From Cellvibrionales bacterium (GTDB taxonomy: Bacteria > Pseudomonadota > Gammaproteobacteria > Pseudomonadales > UBA7239), in contig JADJPU010000001.1 in the NCBI GenBank assembly GCA_016713115.1, forward strand, positions 1,674,001 to 1,738,000: DNA of 64,000 bases, given 5' to 3'. Of the stretch, positions 7,723-17,084 are shown piece by piece. Position 1 is the stretch's first letter, and each line of letters starts with the position of its first letter. The notes under the pieces are model-generated. The model had not been told where the DNA came from, ran no database searches, and was given only the letters and a program-made list of their open reading frames with translations. The position numbers were made by a program, and so were the translations under genes.

Positions 7723-9360
7723 ATGGTGAAAGTGGCTATTAGTGACTTGATCGAAAATCAGCTCCAGCAGGAAAAGCAGCTGGAGAAGTTTTTTCGTACA
7801 GCCACGCCGCAATCCCTGAAGGCGCACTTGGCCGACATGCCGGCAGGTGTGTCTGAGCAAATTGCGTATCTAAACGCTGTTTTGAAGGTATTGAGCGAGC
7901 TCGATGTGGCTCCTGTGCAGGTATTTTCTCTGCTGGAGACAGTGCGCCCCGTGGTGTACGAAAAGTTCAATATGCTGACTTCGCGTTTTTTGGGGCGATC
8001 AGCCGTGTTTCCAGCGCGCATCCAAGAGCTACTCGGGCAGGCTGTTGCACTGCTGAGCCACATGACTTCCTCTTACGACAATGTGGTGGAGGAGACGCGC
8101 GCGCAGGGCGATAAGCAGGTATTTATTCTCGGTGCCGCTATTCAGCGTGCTATGGCGGATAAGGCTTTTCTGTTGTACTGCTATTTGCAATTGTATTTGC
8201 CGGTGCCGCAGCAAATTTGGCGGCAGTTCAACAAGTTGTATTTAATCGCTGCAGAAAATAAATTGCTGATCCAAACCACGCCGGATCCGCTGGTATTTCC
8301 GCGCAAGCCGCTCAACCTGCGGCAAATTTATCTCTACGCTGTCATGTTGGATTGTTCGGACAGCCGGCATTTGAATTGTGGCGATATTCGCACATTGTCT
8401 GAAGCCCTAAAAGATTGGGTGTCGTACATCAGCATCGTCGACAGTAAATCGGATAAAGAAGAAAACCCGTTGGTGGTCAATTTAGAAGCGCCATCCGGCG
8501 CTGTGTTTTATGCCGATCTTGGCAATAAATACAGTAGTAAATTGGTTTTTTTGCAGCTGGATAAATTTATTGCCCACCTAAGAGGGTTAAAAAAATATTC
8601 ATTGCGTGTCAGTATCAGTGAAGAGTGGCTGTTTGATAAGCCCATGATTGAGCAATTGCTAGATCAGTGGATTGTGCACAAGCCAAAATCCACTGATCGT
8701 GTTGAATTGAATGAAGTGGTGGTGGCGGTGTTGGGTGTGCTGCCTGTGCATTATTATTTGGCAGGGTTTCGCACGCCAGAAGTATTGACGGGCAATGCGG
8801 TGTTTGCCGAAAAAGACCCTGCCGGTAAGTTGTTGTACGGTGAGTTGCCCACGGCATTTCGCACGCTCACTAGCACTCTGCCAGCAATGAAAATTGAAAA
8901 GCCGGAATATGCTTACGAGAAAGTGATGGCGGTTGACCAAAGCCCGGGTGGTTACTGTTTGGAGTGGGTCAGTGACGCACAGGATGAATTGTCGGTAGGG
9001 AAAATCATTAGTATTCGCCACAAAATGTCGCCGTATTGGAAGGTTGGTGAAATCGTTTCCATCACGCATACGGACGATAAAAAAGTGCGCACCGGCATCA
9101 ATTTGATCAGCACAGAAGCGGTGCCCGTGGTTGCGCGTTTGCTCAATAAAATTGATTCGTTGCCGATTTTATTGTGTCCAGCAGAAAAATCGTTGAATCG
9201 AAAAAGCGCAACCGCTGTCGTGCCGAAGTCGGTTTGCCAGATGGGTGAAAAACTGCAAATCGCACAAATGGGACACACGCGCACGATTCAGTTGATGCAG
9301 CCGATCAAACGAAATGACAGTTGTATTCTGTTCGAGTGCGCCTATCTCGCTACGGAATAA
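7723..9360 (+). CDS. Uncharacterised 545-residue protein, possible PilZ-like C-terminal barrel
   Basis: I do not recognise this protein with certainty. It has no signal peptide or membrane segment. The first 200 residues look mainly helical. A middle part is mixed, and residues 400-470 are strand-rich (SVGKIISIRHK ... WKVGEIVSITHTDDKKVRTGINLIS), which resembles the beta-barrel of PilZ-type c-di-GMP-binding proteins, although the RxxxR and D/NxSxxG signatures are not clear. The start is the ATG at 7723 with AGAGG eight bases upstream. It is divergent from the cheY operon across a 149-base gap and overlaps recJ by 47 bases. A link to motility or second-messenger signalling is only inferred from context. 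Confidence 0.6.
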   Translation: MVKVAISDLIENQLQQEKQLEKFFRTATPQSLKAHLADMPAGVSEQIAYLNAVLKVLSELDVAPVQVFSLLETVRPVVYEKFNMLTSRFLGRSAVFPARIQELLGQAVALLSHMTSSYDNVVEETRAQGDKQVFILGAAIQRAMADKAFLLYCYLQLYLPVPQQIWRQFNKLYLIAAENKLLIQTTPDPLVFPRKPLNLRQIYLYAVMLDCSDSRHLNCGDIRTLSEALKDWVSYISIVDSKSDKEENPLVVNLEAPSGAVFYADLGNKYSSKLVFLQLDKFIAHLRGLKKYSLRVSISEEWLFDKPMIEQLLDQWIVHKPKSTDRVELNEVVVAVLGVLPVHYYLAGFRTPEVLTGNAVFAEKDPAGKLLYGELPTAFRTLTSTLPAMKIEKPEYAYEKVMAVDQSPGGYCLEWVSDAQDELSVGKIISIRHKMSPYWKVGEIVSITHTDDKKVRTGINLISTEAVPVVARLLNKIDSLPILLCPAEKSLNRKSATAVVPKSVCQMGEKLQIAQMGHTRTIQLMQPIKRNDSCILFECAYLATE

Positions 9361-11101
9361 GCCTCGTTTGTTGCACAAACAAATTCGCCACTATGTTTCT
9401 GAGGAAGACAGCCCGCCATTAATGGGGGTGCCGTCTATTTTGGCGCGCGTGTATCGCCATCGCGGCGTGCGCAGTGGCGATGAGTTGAATTACAGCTTCG
9501 CTCATCTACCTTCGCCTGATTTACTCAAAGGTTTGCCAGAAGCTTTAGCGTTGCTAGTTGCTGCTTTGCAACAACAGCAGCGCATTTTGGTGGTGGGCGA
9601 TTTTGATGCCGATGGCGCGACTTCTACCGCGGTGGCGCTGCGCGGTTTGCGCGCGTTGGGTGCAAAACATGTCGATTTTTTGGTGCCGGATCGTTTCGTT
9701 TACGGTTACGGCTTAACGCCGGCGATTGTGGAGTTAGCGCAGCAACAGCAGCCAGATTTAATTGTCACGGTTGATAACGGCATTTCCAGTATTGATGGCG
9801 TGGCGGCGGCAAAAGCAGCTGGAGTAAAAGTGTTGGTGACCGATCACCATTTGCCTGGCGCGCAATTGCCCAACGCGGATGCCATCGTCAATCCCAATCA
9901 GCCCAACTGCCTGTTTCCTGATAAAGCACTCGCCGGTGTCGGCGTAATGTTTTATATCTTGTTGGCGTTGCGCAAAAGTTTGCGTGAAACGGGTTGGTTT
10001 GCCGAACAAAAGATAATCGAGCCAAATTTGGCGAGTTTGTTGGATTTAGTCGCCTTGGGTACGGTGGCGGATGTGGTGCCGCTGTCACACATCAATCGCA
10101 TTTTGGTGCAGCAGGGTTTACAGCGCATACGAGCAGGACAGTGTTGTGCCGGTATTCGCGCTTTAGCCGATATTGCTGGCAAAAAATTACCGCGTTTGAT
10201 GACGACGGATTTTGGTTTTGCGATTGCGCCGCGTTTGAATGCCGCTGGGCGTTTGGATGATATGAAGCACGGCATTGAATGTTTGCTAACAGATGACCCA
10301 GTGTTGGCACAGCAGTACGCAGTTGAATTGGATGCCATGAACAAAACGCGGCGTGCAATTCAAGATGATATGCAAAACATTGCGTTGAACGATCCGCGTT
10401 TGGCGGCGTGGCAAGATGGTGAAGCGCTGCCGTGGAGTTTATGCCTCTACGACAGCAGCTGGCATCAAGGCGTGATCGGCGTATTGGCGGGGAAAATCAA
10501 AGACCGTTTTCATCGCCCTGCCATTATGTTTGCCGATGCGGGAGCAGGTGAAATCAAAGGTTCTGCACGCTCCGTGGCGGGGCTGCATATTCGCGATGCT
10601 TTAGACAGCATTGCCGCGCAGCATCCACACCTCCTGAATAAATTTGGCGGTCACGCCATGGCGGCGGGTTTAACCATTCAGCGTGAGCATTTCTCCCTGT
10701 TTGTGGAGTTGTTTGAGCAGGAAGTGCAACTGTGGCTGGATGAAACCGATTTGGATGCAGTGTTGTTAAGTGATGGTGAGCTGCCTGCTGAAACTATTTC
10801 TCTGGAAACAGCGGAACAGTTGCGCGCCGCTGGCCCTTGGGGGCAGCGTTTTCCCGAGCCGGTTTTTGATGGCGTGTTTAAAATCATCAATCAAAAATTG
10901 GTGGGTGAAAAACACGTCCGGCTGCGCGTTGCTGCACTCGACGATAAAAGTTTTTTTGATGCGATTGCTTTTAATGTTGACATCGAGCAATGGCCGCCAA
11001 CAGTCGGCGACTATGTGCATCTCGCTTATCGTTTGGATGTGAACGAATACAACGGCCAGCGCAGCGTGCAGCTGTTGGTGCAGGGGGTGGGGGAGTTGTA
11101 G
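9314..11101 (+). CDS. recJ: RecJ, single-strand-specific 5'-3' exonuclease
   Basis: Cytoplasmic DHH-family exonuclease acting in RecF-pathway recombination, mismatch repair and base excision repair. Metal-binding motifs are GDFDADGATS (residues 95-104), VTVDNGIS (151-158) and the DHH signature VTDHHLPG (176-183). The DHHA1 domain has GSARS and KFGGHAMAAGL, and a C-terminal OB-like domain follows. At 595 residues it is close to the usual 570-580. The ATG lies inside the end of the preceding gene (47-base overlap), and it is the only Met before conserved sequence, so the overlap appears real. Confidence 0.96.
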   Translation: MTVVFCSSAPISLRNKPRLLHKQIRHYVSEEDSPPLMGVPSILARVYRHRGVRSGDELNYSFAHLPSPDLLKGLPEALALLVAALQQQQRILVVGDFDADGATSTAVALRGLRALGAKHVDFLVPDRFVYGYGLTPAIVELAQQQQPDLIVTVDNGISSIDGVAAAKAAGVKVLVTDHHLPGAQLPNADAIVNPNQPNCLFPDKALAGVGVMFYILLALRKSLRETGWFAEQKIIEPNLASLLDLVALGTVADVVPLSHINRILVQQGLQRIRAGQCCAGIRALADIAGKKLPRLMTTDFGFAIAPRLNAAGRLDDMKHGIECLLTDDPVLAQQYAVELDAMNKTRRAIQDDMQNIALNDPRLAAWQDGEALPWSLCLYDSSWHQGVIGVLAGKIKDRFHRPAIMFADAGAGEIKGSARSVAGLHIRDALDSIAAQHPHLLNKFGGHAMAAGLTIQREHFSLFVELFEQEVQLWLDETDLDAVLLSDGELPAETISLETAEQLRAAGPWGQRFPEPVFDGVFKIINQKLVGEKHVRLRVAALDDKSFFDAIAFNVDIEQWPPTVGDYVHLAYRLDVNEYNGQRSVQLLVQGVGEL

Positions 11102-11192
11102 GAGCGTCTTCCACCATTTCAACGGCTATCTGTTGAAAGCTGCACGCTGGCATGGTAAAAGAAACTTCAGATAACCTAAAAGGATAAGGTTT

Positions 11193-13136
11193 ATGAGCAG
11201 TCTTGCTGCATGCACTACAGCCTCGGTTTTTCACCGAATGTCAGCTGTTGTTTTGTTGATTATTGGCGGACTATTTTCTGCACACGTTTTTGCGGTTCCA
11301 TCTAATGTTTATGGGGCAATTTACGGTGGTGGAACATGTAAGCCGATCTTCTCCCCCAATAAGATGTATGTGCGCAGAAATGGATTGGAGTGTGATGTTA
11401 CAGGCTCCACCACGCTACAGTGTCGCGCCTATCACGGTGTTGGGCTTAGTAGTGGTGCCTCTATGCCTGGTTCTTTTCCTGCCTGCGGCGCACAGGATAG
11501 TTACTCAAGTTCTGTGACAGTGAATGCGGCTGCAGATATCAGTGGCATCACATTATCGATGACTCAATTATGTGCAAATACTGCTTTGGGTAACCAGTGC
11601 TGGGATGTCGTTTTAAGCGTTGCTGAGTCTGTTGTATCGAATAAATATAGCTACGCATTTAATTTTGCGCTGACAGATCAAGACGCAGATGCTGATGGCG
11701 TACTCAATGCAACGGACAACTGCCTATTCGTTTCAAATGCAGATCAGTTGAATACTGATGGAGATAGTGTGGGCGATGCATGCGACGCAACACCGAACGG
11801 TGACACGGACAACGACGGCATCGATAACTTAAGTGACAACTGCGCGGCTGTTTCCAACAGCAATCAACTGGATTGGGATGGCAATGGCATCGGTGATGCC
11901 TGCGACGAACCTGTGCCAGTGCCTGAAGATGTGAAGGGCGAATTGAAAGCCGACAAAGCCGGTTCTTCTGTGGCATTTGCTGGTGATTTCAACGGCGATG
12001 GTTATGGCGACTATGTGGTCGGTTCACCGGGTGCCAACAAGGGTTCAGGTAAAGCCGTTGTGATGTCCGGCAAAGACGGCAGCATTCTCGCTTCGGTTGA
12101 AGGCACCGCCGCAAAATATGCGATGGGTTTTGCCGTGGCAGGTAACGCCGATATTGATGGTGACGGTTTTGCCGATGTGATTGTCAGCGCGCCACAGGCT
12201 GCCATTCCCGGTCGCAAAGCCGTGGGTGAGGTGGTGGTGATCTACGGCTGCGCTGCAAACTGCACTGTCACCAACACGTTGCACGGCACAGAGTCCAAGG
12301 CGCTGTTTGGCGCAGCACTGGCGTTGGCGGATGTGGACGGTGACGGCCATGCCGATGTGATTGTCGGTGTACCAAAAGCCACGTACAACCGTGACGGTGT
12401 TGCGCTGAAACAGGCGGGCAGTGTGATCGTGTATGACGGCAGCACTATGGAAGTTGGCAAACGGTTTTACGGTGCCGCCGCCAATGCCCATGCAGGCACC
12501 GCCGTTGCAACGGGTGATGCCGATGGCGACGGTCTGGCAGACATTATCATCGGTGCACCGGATGAAGACGGTGTGGGCAGTGTTCGTGGTTACAGTCGTA
12601 ATGGAGCCGAATTGCTGCACAAGACCGGAACAGGCAAAAAATCACAATTTGGCAAAGCCGTGGCGAGTGCCGACATCAATCACGATGGCCATGCCGATAT
12701 TGTCGTTGGCGCACCTCTGGATGATGATGCTGTCACTCGTACAAAAGACACAGGCAGCATCCGTGTGTTTAGTGGCAGCGATGGCGAATTATTACCAGTA
12801 CAATTATTTGGCGCAGTGAAAAAAGCGTGGCTTGGCAGCAGTGTGGTGCTGGCGGATGTCAATGGTGACGGCACAATGGACATCATCGCTGGTGCGCCAC
12901 AAAACGATAGCAGCACCATCAAAAAAACCGGCAGCGTCACGGTATGGAGTGGTGCGACTTACGTGCCAATTATCACGGTGTACGGTTCGGCTTTCGGTAA
13001 TTTATTTGGCGCGGCATTGAGCGCAGGCGACATCAACAGCGATGGCAAGGCGGATGTGATTATCGGTGTGCCGGGTTTTGATTTGCCAAAAAAAGACGCA
13101 GGGAAAGTGACAGTGGTAAATGGATCTGCATTGTAG
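11193..13136 (+). CDS. Exported protein with thrombospondin-3-type calcium repeats and an FG-GAP beta-propeller
   Basis: A 647-residue protein with an N-terminal signal peptide (hydrophobic AVVLLIIGGLFSAHVFA). A cysteine-bearing domain spans about residues 35-160. Two thrombospondin type 3 calcium repeats follow (DADADGVLNATDNC ... TDGDSVGDACD; DTDNDGIDNLSDNC ... WDGNGIGDACD). The remainder holds about seven FG-GAP repeats, each with a calcium loop of the form DxNxDGxxDxxVGxP (for example DFNGDGYGDYVVGSPG and DINSDGKADVIIGVPG). This matches an integrin-alpha-like propeller. It is probably secreted or surface attached. No autotransporter, PEP-CTERM or type IX signal is seen at the C-terminus. 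AAGGA precedes the ATG by eight bases. Confidence 0.88.
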   Translation: MSSLAACTTASVFHRMSAVVLLIIGGLFSAHVFAVPSNVYGAIYGGGTCKPIFSPNKMYVRRNGLECDVTGSTTLQCRAYHGVGLSSGASMPGSFPACGAQDSYSSSVTVNAAADISGITLSMTQLCANTALGNQCWDVVLSVAESVVSNKYSYAFNFALTDQDADADGVLNATDNCLFVSNADQLNTDGDSVGDACDATPNGDTDNDGIDNLSDNCAAVSNSNQLDWDGNGIGDACDEPVPVPEDVKGELKADKAGSSVAFAGDFNGDGYGDYVVGSPGANKGSGKAVVMSGKDGSILASVEGTAAKYAMGFAVAGNADIDGDGFADVIVSAPQAAIPGRKAVGEVVVIYGCAANCTVTNTLHGTESKALFGAALALADVDGDGHADVIVGVPKATYNRDGVALKQAGSVIVYDGSTMEVGKRFYGAAANAHAGTAVATGDADGDGLADIIIGAPDEDGVGSVRGYSRNGAELLHKTGTGKKSQFGKAVASADINHDGHADIVVGAPLDDDAVTRTKDTGSIRVFSGSDGELLPVQLFGAVKKAWLGSSVVLADVNGDGTMDIIAGAPQNDSSTIKKTGSVTVWSGATYVPIITVYGSAFGNLFGAALSAGDINSDGKADVIIGVPGFDLPKKDAGKVTVVNGSAL

Positions 13137-13156
13137 GGGCGCGATTTATCGCGCCC
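13137..13156. terminator. Perfect 20-base inverted repeat between convergent genes
   Basis: GGGCGCGAT followed by two T and its exact complement lies between the stop of the FG-GAP gene and the stop of ribE. A strong GC stem between converging genes suggests a bidirectional terminator. There is no clear T tract on the plus side. Confidence 0.5.
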
Positions 13157-13161
13157 ATTCT

Positions 13162-13827
13162 CTAATGCGACAAGAATCCGTGTTCTGCCAGAAAGCTTGC
13201 CGTCAATTTTTCAGCACTGTTTTTCTCTGCAGCCTTGTCGCCCAACAGTAAACGCTCCAAGTAGCGGGCAACGACATCCACTTCCAGGTTGACCTTGGTG
13301 CCGGTTTTGTATTCACCAAACAGGGTTTTTTGTTGCGTGTGCGGCACAATATTCAAATCAAATTCGGCACCTTCGACTTGGTTGACGGTGAGGCTCACGC
13401 CGTCGACACACACGGAGCCTTTGTGTGCGATATAGCGCGCCAGCTCTGCCGGTGCGCGCAAGCGGTAGCGAATCGAACGCGCATCGCTGTGGATGTTGAC
13501 AATTTCACCGACGCCATCGACATGCCCGCTGACGATATGGCCACCTAAGCGATCGCTGGCACGCAGGGCTTTTTCTAAATTCACGGGACTGCCATTTTTC
13601 AGTGAACCCAGCGTGGTGTAATCGAGTGTTTCCACCGACACATCGGCCCAAAAACCGTCACCGGGGAGAGCTACCACGGTCAGGCAAACGCCGTTGGTGG
13701 CGATGCTATCACCGAGTATCACATCAGAGAGATCTAAATCCGCTGTTTGAATACGCAAGCGTTTGTCGCCGTGACGATTTTCACTGGCGACCAATTTGCC
13801 CACTGCTTGCACGATGCCGGTAAACAT
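13162..13827 (-). CDS. ribE: Riboflavin synthase alpha chain
   Basis: Converts two 6,7-dimethyl-8-ribityllumazine molecules into riboflavin plus the pyrimidine precursor. The N-terminus MFTGIVQAVGKL is diagnostic. The two lumazine-binding repeats show GDSIATNGVCLTV (first) and GSVCVDGVSLTVN (second), and GGHIVSGHVDGVG joins them. Length of 221 residues is normal. It follows ribD by 21 bases. In many relatives ribBA, ribH and nusB come next, but here the cluster ends in a convergent junction. Confidence 0.97.
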   Translation of the reverse strand: MFTGIVQAVGKLVASENRHGDKRLRIQTADLDLSDVILGDSIATNGVCLTVVALPGDGFWADVSVETLDYTTLGSLKNGSPVNLEKALRASDRLGGHIVSGHVDGVGEIVNIHSDARSIRYRLRAPAELARYIAHKGSVCVDGVSLTVNQVEGAEFDLNIVPHTQQKTLFGEYKTGTKVNLEVDVVARYLERLLLGDKAAEKNSAEKLTASFLAEHGFLSH

Positions 13828-13848
13828 AATTTTCTCTCTGGTTTCTCT

Positions 13849-14946
13849 CTAGATGTTTGGGCGAAGAATAAAACGCCAATCATCACCGATGGCGCGCGCG
13901 TCGATAATATTGAGTTTTTTTGCATCCATCATGGCGTCAATTTGAAAATCAAACAGTGGGCGCGCCGTGCTGCCCATCAGTTGTGGCGCGATATAAATCA
14001 CCAACTCATCTGCCAGATTTTCTTGCACAAAAGCGCCCGCCAATGTTGCGCCGGCTTCTATCAAAACTTCATTGCATTGTCTGTTACCGAGTTCAGCGAG
14101 CAGAGCGTGTAAATCTAGCTGATTGTTTTTTAGTGGCAGCGCGGAATGTGTGACATGCGCGGGAAGTGCGGTGGTTTGGTTTTGATGAGTGCACCACAGC
14201 ACAGGCGTGGTGTCGGTAAAAAACGGCGTATCGAGCGCAACGCGAGCGTGTTGATCGAGTAACACGCGTAGCGGTTGTCTATGGCGTAATGCTTGCCGGG
14301 CATCGGTATCGCGCACGGTGAGCTTGGCATTATCGCGCAACACGGTGTTAGCCGAGGTGATGATGGCGCAACTGCGCGCGCGCCAGTGCTGCACATCTTG
14401 GCGCGCTACCGCGCCGGTAATCCATTGTGATTCGCCGGACGCCATTGCGGTGCGTCCATCCAAACTCATCGCCATTTTTACGCGCACAAACGGTAAAACG
14501 GTTTGCATGCGTTTGATAAAACCGGGATTGATTGCGTGTGCTTCTTTTTCTATCAATGGACCATCCACTGCGATACCAGCGGCGCGCAATTTTTGTAAAC
14601 CGCGACCGGACACTTGCGGGTTGGGGTCTTGCATGCCGAATACCACGCGCGAAACGCCTGCGTTGATGAGTGCCTCGCAGCAAGGGCCTGTTTTACCGTG
14701 GTGTGAGCAGGGTTCTAGCGTGACATACGCCGTTGCGCAGCGCGCTTTTTCTCTCGCTTGTTGCAGCGCATGCACTTCAGCGTGCGCTGCGCCAGCTCGC
14801 TCATGCCAGCCTTCGGCGATCACTTGATCACCAGCATCGACAAGCACACAACCTACGCGTGGGTTGGGCGAGGTGCTGCACAAGCCGCGCTCTGCCAGTT
14901 GCAGTGCGCGCGTCATGTGTGCGGTGTCGTGCGGTGTCATCGTCAT
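13849..14946 (-). CDS. ribD: RibD, bifunctional riboflavin deaminase/reductase
   Basis: Catalyses the second and third steps of riboflavin synthesis: deamination of the pyrimidine, then NADPH-dependent reduction of the ribosyl side chain. The deaminase domain (residues 1-145) has the zinc motif HAEVHAL (His55, Glu57) and LEPCSHHGKTGPC (Cys80, Cys89). The reductase domain follows, with FVRVKMAMSLDGRTA and a C-terminal EVLIEAGATLAGAF. At 365 residues it is full length. It lies five bases after nrdR, in the conserved nrdR-ribD-ribE order. Confidence 0.97.
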   Translation of the reverse strand: MTMTPHDTAHMTRALQLAERGLCSTSPNPRVGCVLVDAGDQVIAEGWHERAGAAHAEVHALQQAREKARCATAYVTLEPCSHHGKTGPCCEALINAGVSRVVFGMQDPNPQVSGRGLQKLRAAGIAVDGPLIEKEAHAINPGFIKRMQTVLPFVRVKMAMSLDGRTAMASGESQWITGAVARQDVQHWRARSCAIITSANTVLRDNAKLTVRDTDARQALRHRQPLRVLLDQHARVALDTPFFTDTTPVLWCTHQNQTTALPAHVTHSALPLKNNQLDLHALLAELGNRQCNEVLIEAGATLAGAFVQENLADELVIYIAPQLMGSTARPLFDFQIDAMMDAKKLNIIDARAIGDDWRFILRPNI

Positions 14947-14951
14947 AAAAA

Positions 14952-15413
14952 TTAGGGTGTTTGTTGCGGTTGCAATTTATCAATTTCGGCACGGAATTCA
15001 TCGAGATCTTTGAAATCCCGATATACCGAAGCAAAGCGCACATAAGCCACTTGATCGAGCTTGCGCAGTTGTTCCATTACCTGTTCGCCGATGCTGCGCG
15101 AGGACAATTCGCGCTCACCCGTGGCCTGCAATTTGTGTTTGATGTGTGTGAGCGCCGATTCAATGTCTTCCATGCTCACGGGGCGTTTTTCTAAGGCTTT
15201 TTGCATGCCGGCGCGCAATTTATGTTCATCAAATGGCACGCGCGAGCCGTCACTTTTAATGATGCGCGGCATCAACAGTTCGGCGACTTCGTAGGTGGTG
15301 AAGCGTTCGTGGCAAGTGAGGCATTCGCGGCGACGGCGCACTTGGTCGCCTTCGGCCACTAGGCGCGAGTCGATAACCTTGGTGTCGGTTTCGGAGCAAA
15401 ACGGGCAGTGCAT
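14952..15413 (-). CDS. nrdR: NrdR, repressor of ribonucleotide reductase genes
   Basis: Nucleotide-sensing repressor that binds NrdR boxes upstream of ribonucleotide reductase operons. A zinc ribbon with Cys3, Cys6, Cys31 and Cys34 (CPFC ... CLTC) is followed by the ATP-cone domain (VPFDEHKLRAGMQKAL). Length is 153 residues, as usual. It is divergent from yfbR and opens the minus-strand riboflavin operon. Confidence 0.97.
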   Translation of the reverse strand: MHCPFCSETDTKVIDSRLVAEGDQVRRRRECLTCHERFTTYEVAELLMPRIIKSDGSRVPFDEHKLRAGMQKALEKRPVSMEDIESALTHIKHKLQATGERELSSRSIGEQVMEQLRKLDQVAYVRFASVYRDFKDLDEFRAEIDKLQPQQTP

Positions 15414-15467
15414 GGCTGGCGGATCCTTGATCTACAATGGCGCTGATTGTAACTGTGAATGCCAACC

Positions 15468-16067
15468 ATGACCGAAACCAGCCATTTTTTTGCCTACCTC
15501 AGCAAACTGCGTTGGATAGAGCGCTGGGGCATGAAACGCAATGCCATTCGTGAAAATGTGATGGAGCACAGCTTTGAAGTGGCGGCGGTGGTGCACGCGC
15601 TGGGCGAGCTGTACAACCAACATCATGAAGAAAAAATGGATTTGGGCGTGCTGGTGCTAACGGCGCTGTATCACGATGCCTCGGAAGTACTGACCGGCGA
15701 TTTGCCTTCGCCGATCAAATACCACAACGAAAAAATTCGCGATGCTTACAAAGAAGTAGAGCATGCCGCCGAGCGAGAAATGCTGGCGATGTTGCCCAAA
15801 CATTTGCAGTCGGCGTACGCGCCGTATTTGTTGTCGGAGCGCGTGGATCCCACCGCCAAGCAACTGATTAAAGCAGCCGACATTATTGTGGCCTACACCA
15901 AGTGCAAAGCCGAAACGGTGGCTGGCAATCCAGAGTTCAGCAAGGCGATGAAAGACATGGAAGAAAAACTTTCGCATATCGCACTGCCAGAAGTGCGACA
16001 GTTTTGTGAAATGTTTTTGCCGAGTTTCAGCTTGACGCTGGATGAGTTGATTAAGCCGAAGGCTTGA
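15468..16067 (+). CDS. yfbR: YfbR-type 5'-deoxynucleotidase (HD domain)
   Basis: HD-domain phosphohydrolase that dephosphorylates deoxyribonucleoside monophosphates. The start TSHFFAYLSKLRWIERW matches the family, metal ligands lie in MEHSFEVA and ALYHDASEVLTGDLPSPIK, and the downstream aspartate lies in KAADIIVAY. I choose the ATG at 15468, which fits the E. coli N-terminus; an ATG at 15459 adds three residues. Its stop abuts the stop of the convergent radical SAM gene with no spacer. It sits on the opposite strand inside the usual glyA-nrdR-rib order. Confidence 0.93.
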   Translation: MTETSHFFAYLSKLRWIERWGMKRNAIRENVMEHSFEVAAVVHALGELYNQHHEEKMDLGVLVLTALYHDASEVLTGDLPSPIKYHNEKIRDAYKEVEHAAEREMLAMLPKHLQSAYAPYLLSERVDPTAKQLIKAADIIVAYTKCKAETVAGNPEFSKAMKDMEEKLSHIALPEVRQFCEMFLPSFSLTLDELIKPKA

Positions 16068-17084
16068 TTAAAGAGGGCAATTACCGCAAATGGGATTGAG
16101 AGTGTCTTTTTGCATATGCGCTAGTCGAAGTGCTTGGTATTCGTTCCCGTTCCAATACTCACTAAAATTTCCTGTATTAATATTAAATGTTCCATGGTTT
16201 GGTTGAGTGCGTGCACAGCAGGGTGTTACATGTCCTTCGGCAGTGATATGCACAGAGCGATAAGGCCATGCGCATTTACCGATACGCCGCTTTGGTAATT
16301 TATAGCCGAGAAGGATGCCGTGCAGAGCCAGTCGCCATTGTTGGTATCTGAGGGTTTTTTGAATGTGCGGGATCAAGTGTAAAGAAGCATGAATTCGTTC
16401 GGCAGTAGAGTGATAACCAGAATCTCCCTGCATAAGCCAGTTTTCCATAAATCCAACGGCAAGATAATCAACTCGTAGTTTTATGGCTAGAGAGCTTAAG
16501 TCTGGTAGGTTTTGGTGGTTTAATTCATTCGTGGTGTTATGGATGCCAATAATGACATTAGATGCTTTGTTATTTCTTTCTTTTATCAGTTCGCGCATGC
16601 CATCTGTTACCTCGTCTAAGCCTATTTTCCCCATTGGGCGAATGGCTTGAAAAGAGACCTTGTCAGTTGAGTCAATGCTGATGCCTACATCGTAAATATA
16701 TTTATGAATCAGTTGTCGAACTTTTGTATTGCGCAGTAGGCTGCCGTTGGTGATGATCCAAACTTTTATGGATTTTTTTTTAAATAGCTCAAGAATTTCC
16801 TCAATATGAGGATTTAGGAATATTTCTCCTAGGCCAATGAATCTTATAAATTTTATGTCAGGAAAGCTTTCTAGGATGCGCTGGGCTGTGCTGATTGATA
16901 AATCATTTTTTAGATCGTCTTTTGCAAGGCTGCTACGAGAGCAAGTACCACAAGTGGCGTTACAACGTGTAGTTGGTTCAATTTCAATGAAATTAGGTAG
17001 AGGTGCCCGCAGCGCTTCCTTGTAATGAAGCATGTGGGTGAAAGTTGAAATCTTGCCCCATTTGCGCTGTATGCTGTGAATCAT
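16068..17084 (-). CDS. Radical SAM enzyme with SPASM-like C-terminal cysteines
   Basis: A 338-residue radical SAM protein. The iron-sulfur motif is TRCNATCGTC with Cys41, Cys45 and Cys48 (C-x3-C-x2-C). The glycine-containing strand FIRFIGLGEIFLNP and the VWIITNGSLL strand fit the barrel. The C-terminal part has a SPASM-like cysteine set: CAWPYRS, VTPCCARTQ and the final CGNCPL, which can bind auxiliary clusters. The start overlaps the stop of the upstream radical SAM gene by four bases (ATGA), so the two are co-translated. Substrate unknown; related enzymes modify peptides or assemble small molecules. Base composition looks more AT-rich than the flanking rib and glyA genes. Confidence 0.88.
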   Translation of the reverse strand: MIHSIQRKWGKISTFTHMLHYKEALRAPLPNFIEIEPTTRCNATCGTCSRSSLAKDDLKNDLSISTAQRILESFPDIKFIRFIGLGEIFLNPHIEEILELFKKKSIKVWIITNGSLLRNTKVRQLIHKYIYDVGISIDSTDKVSFQAIRPMGKIGLDEVTDGMRELIKERNNKASNVIIGIHNTTNELNHQNLPDLSSLAIKLRVDYLAVGFMENWLMQGDSGYHSTAERIHASLHLIPHIQKTLRYQQWRLALHGILLGYKLPKRRIGKCAWPYRSVHITAEGHVTPCCARTQPNHGTFNINTGNFSEYWNGNEYQALRLAHMQKDTLNPICGNCPL

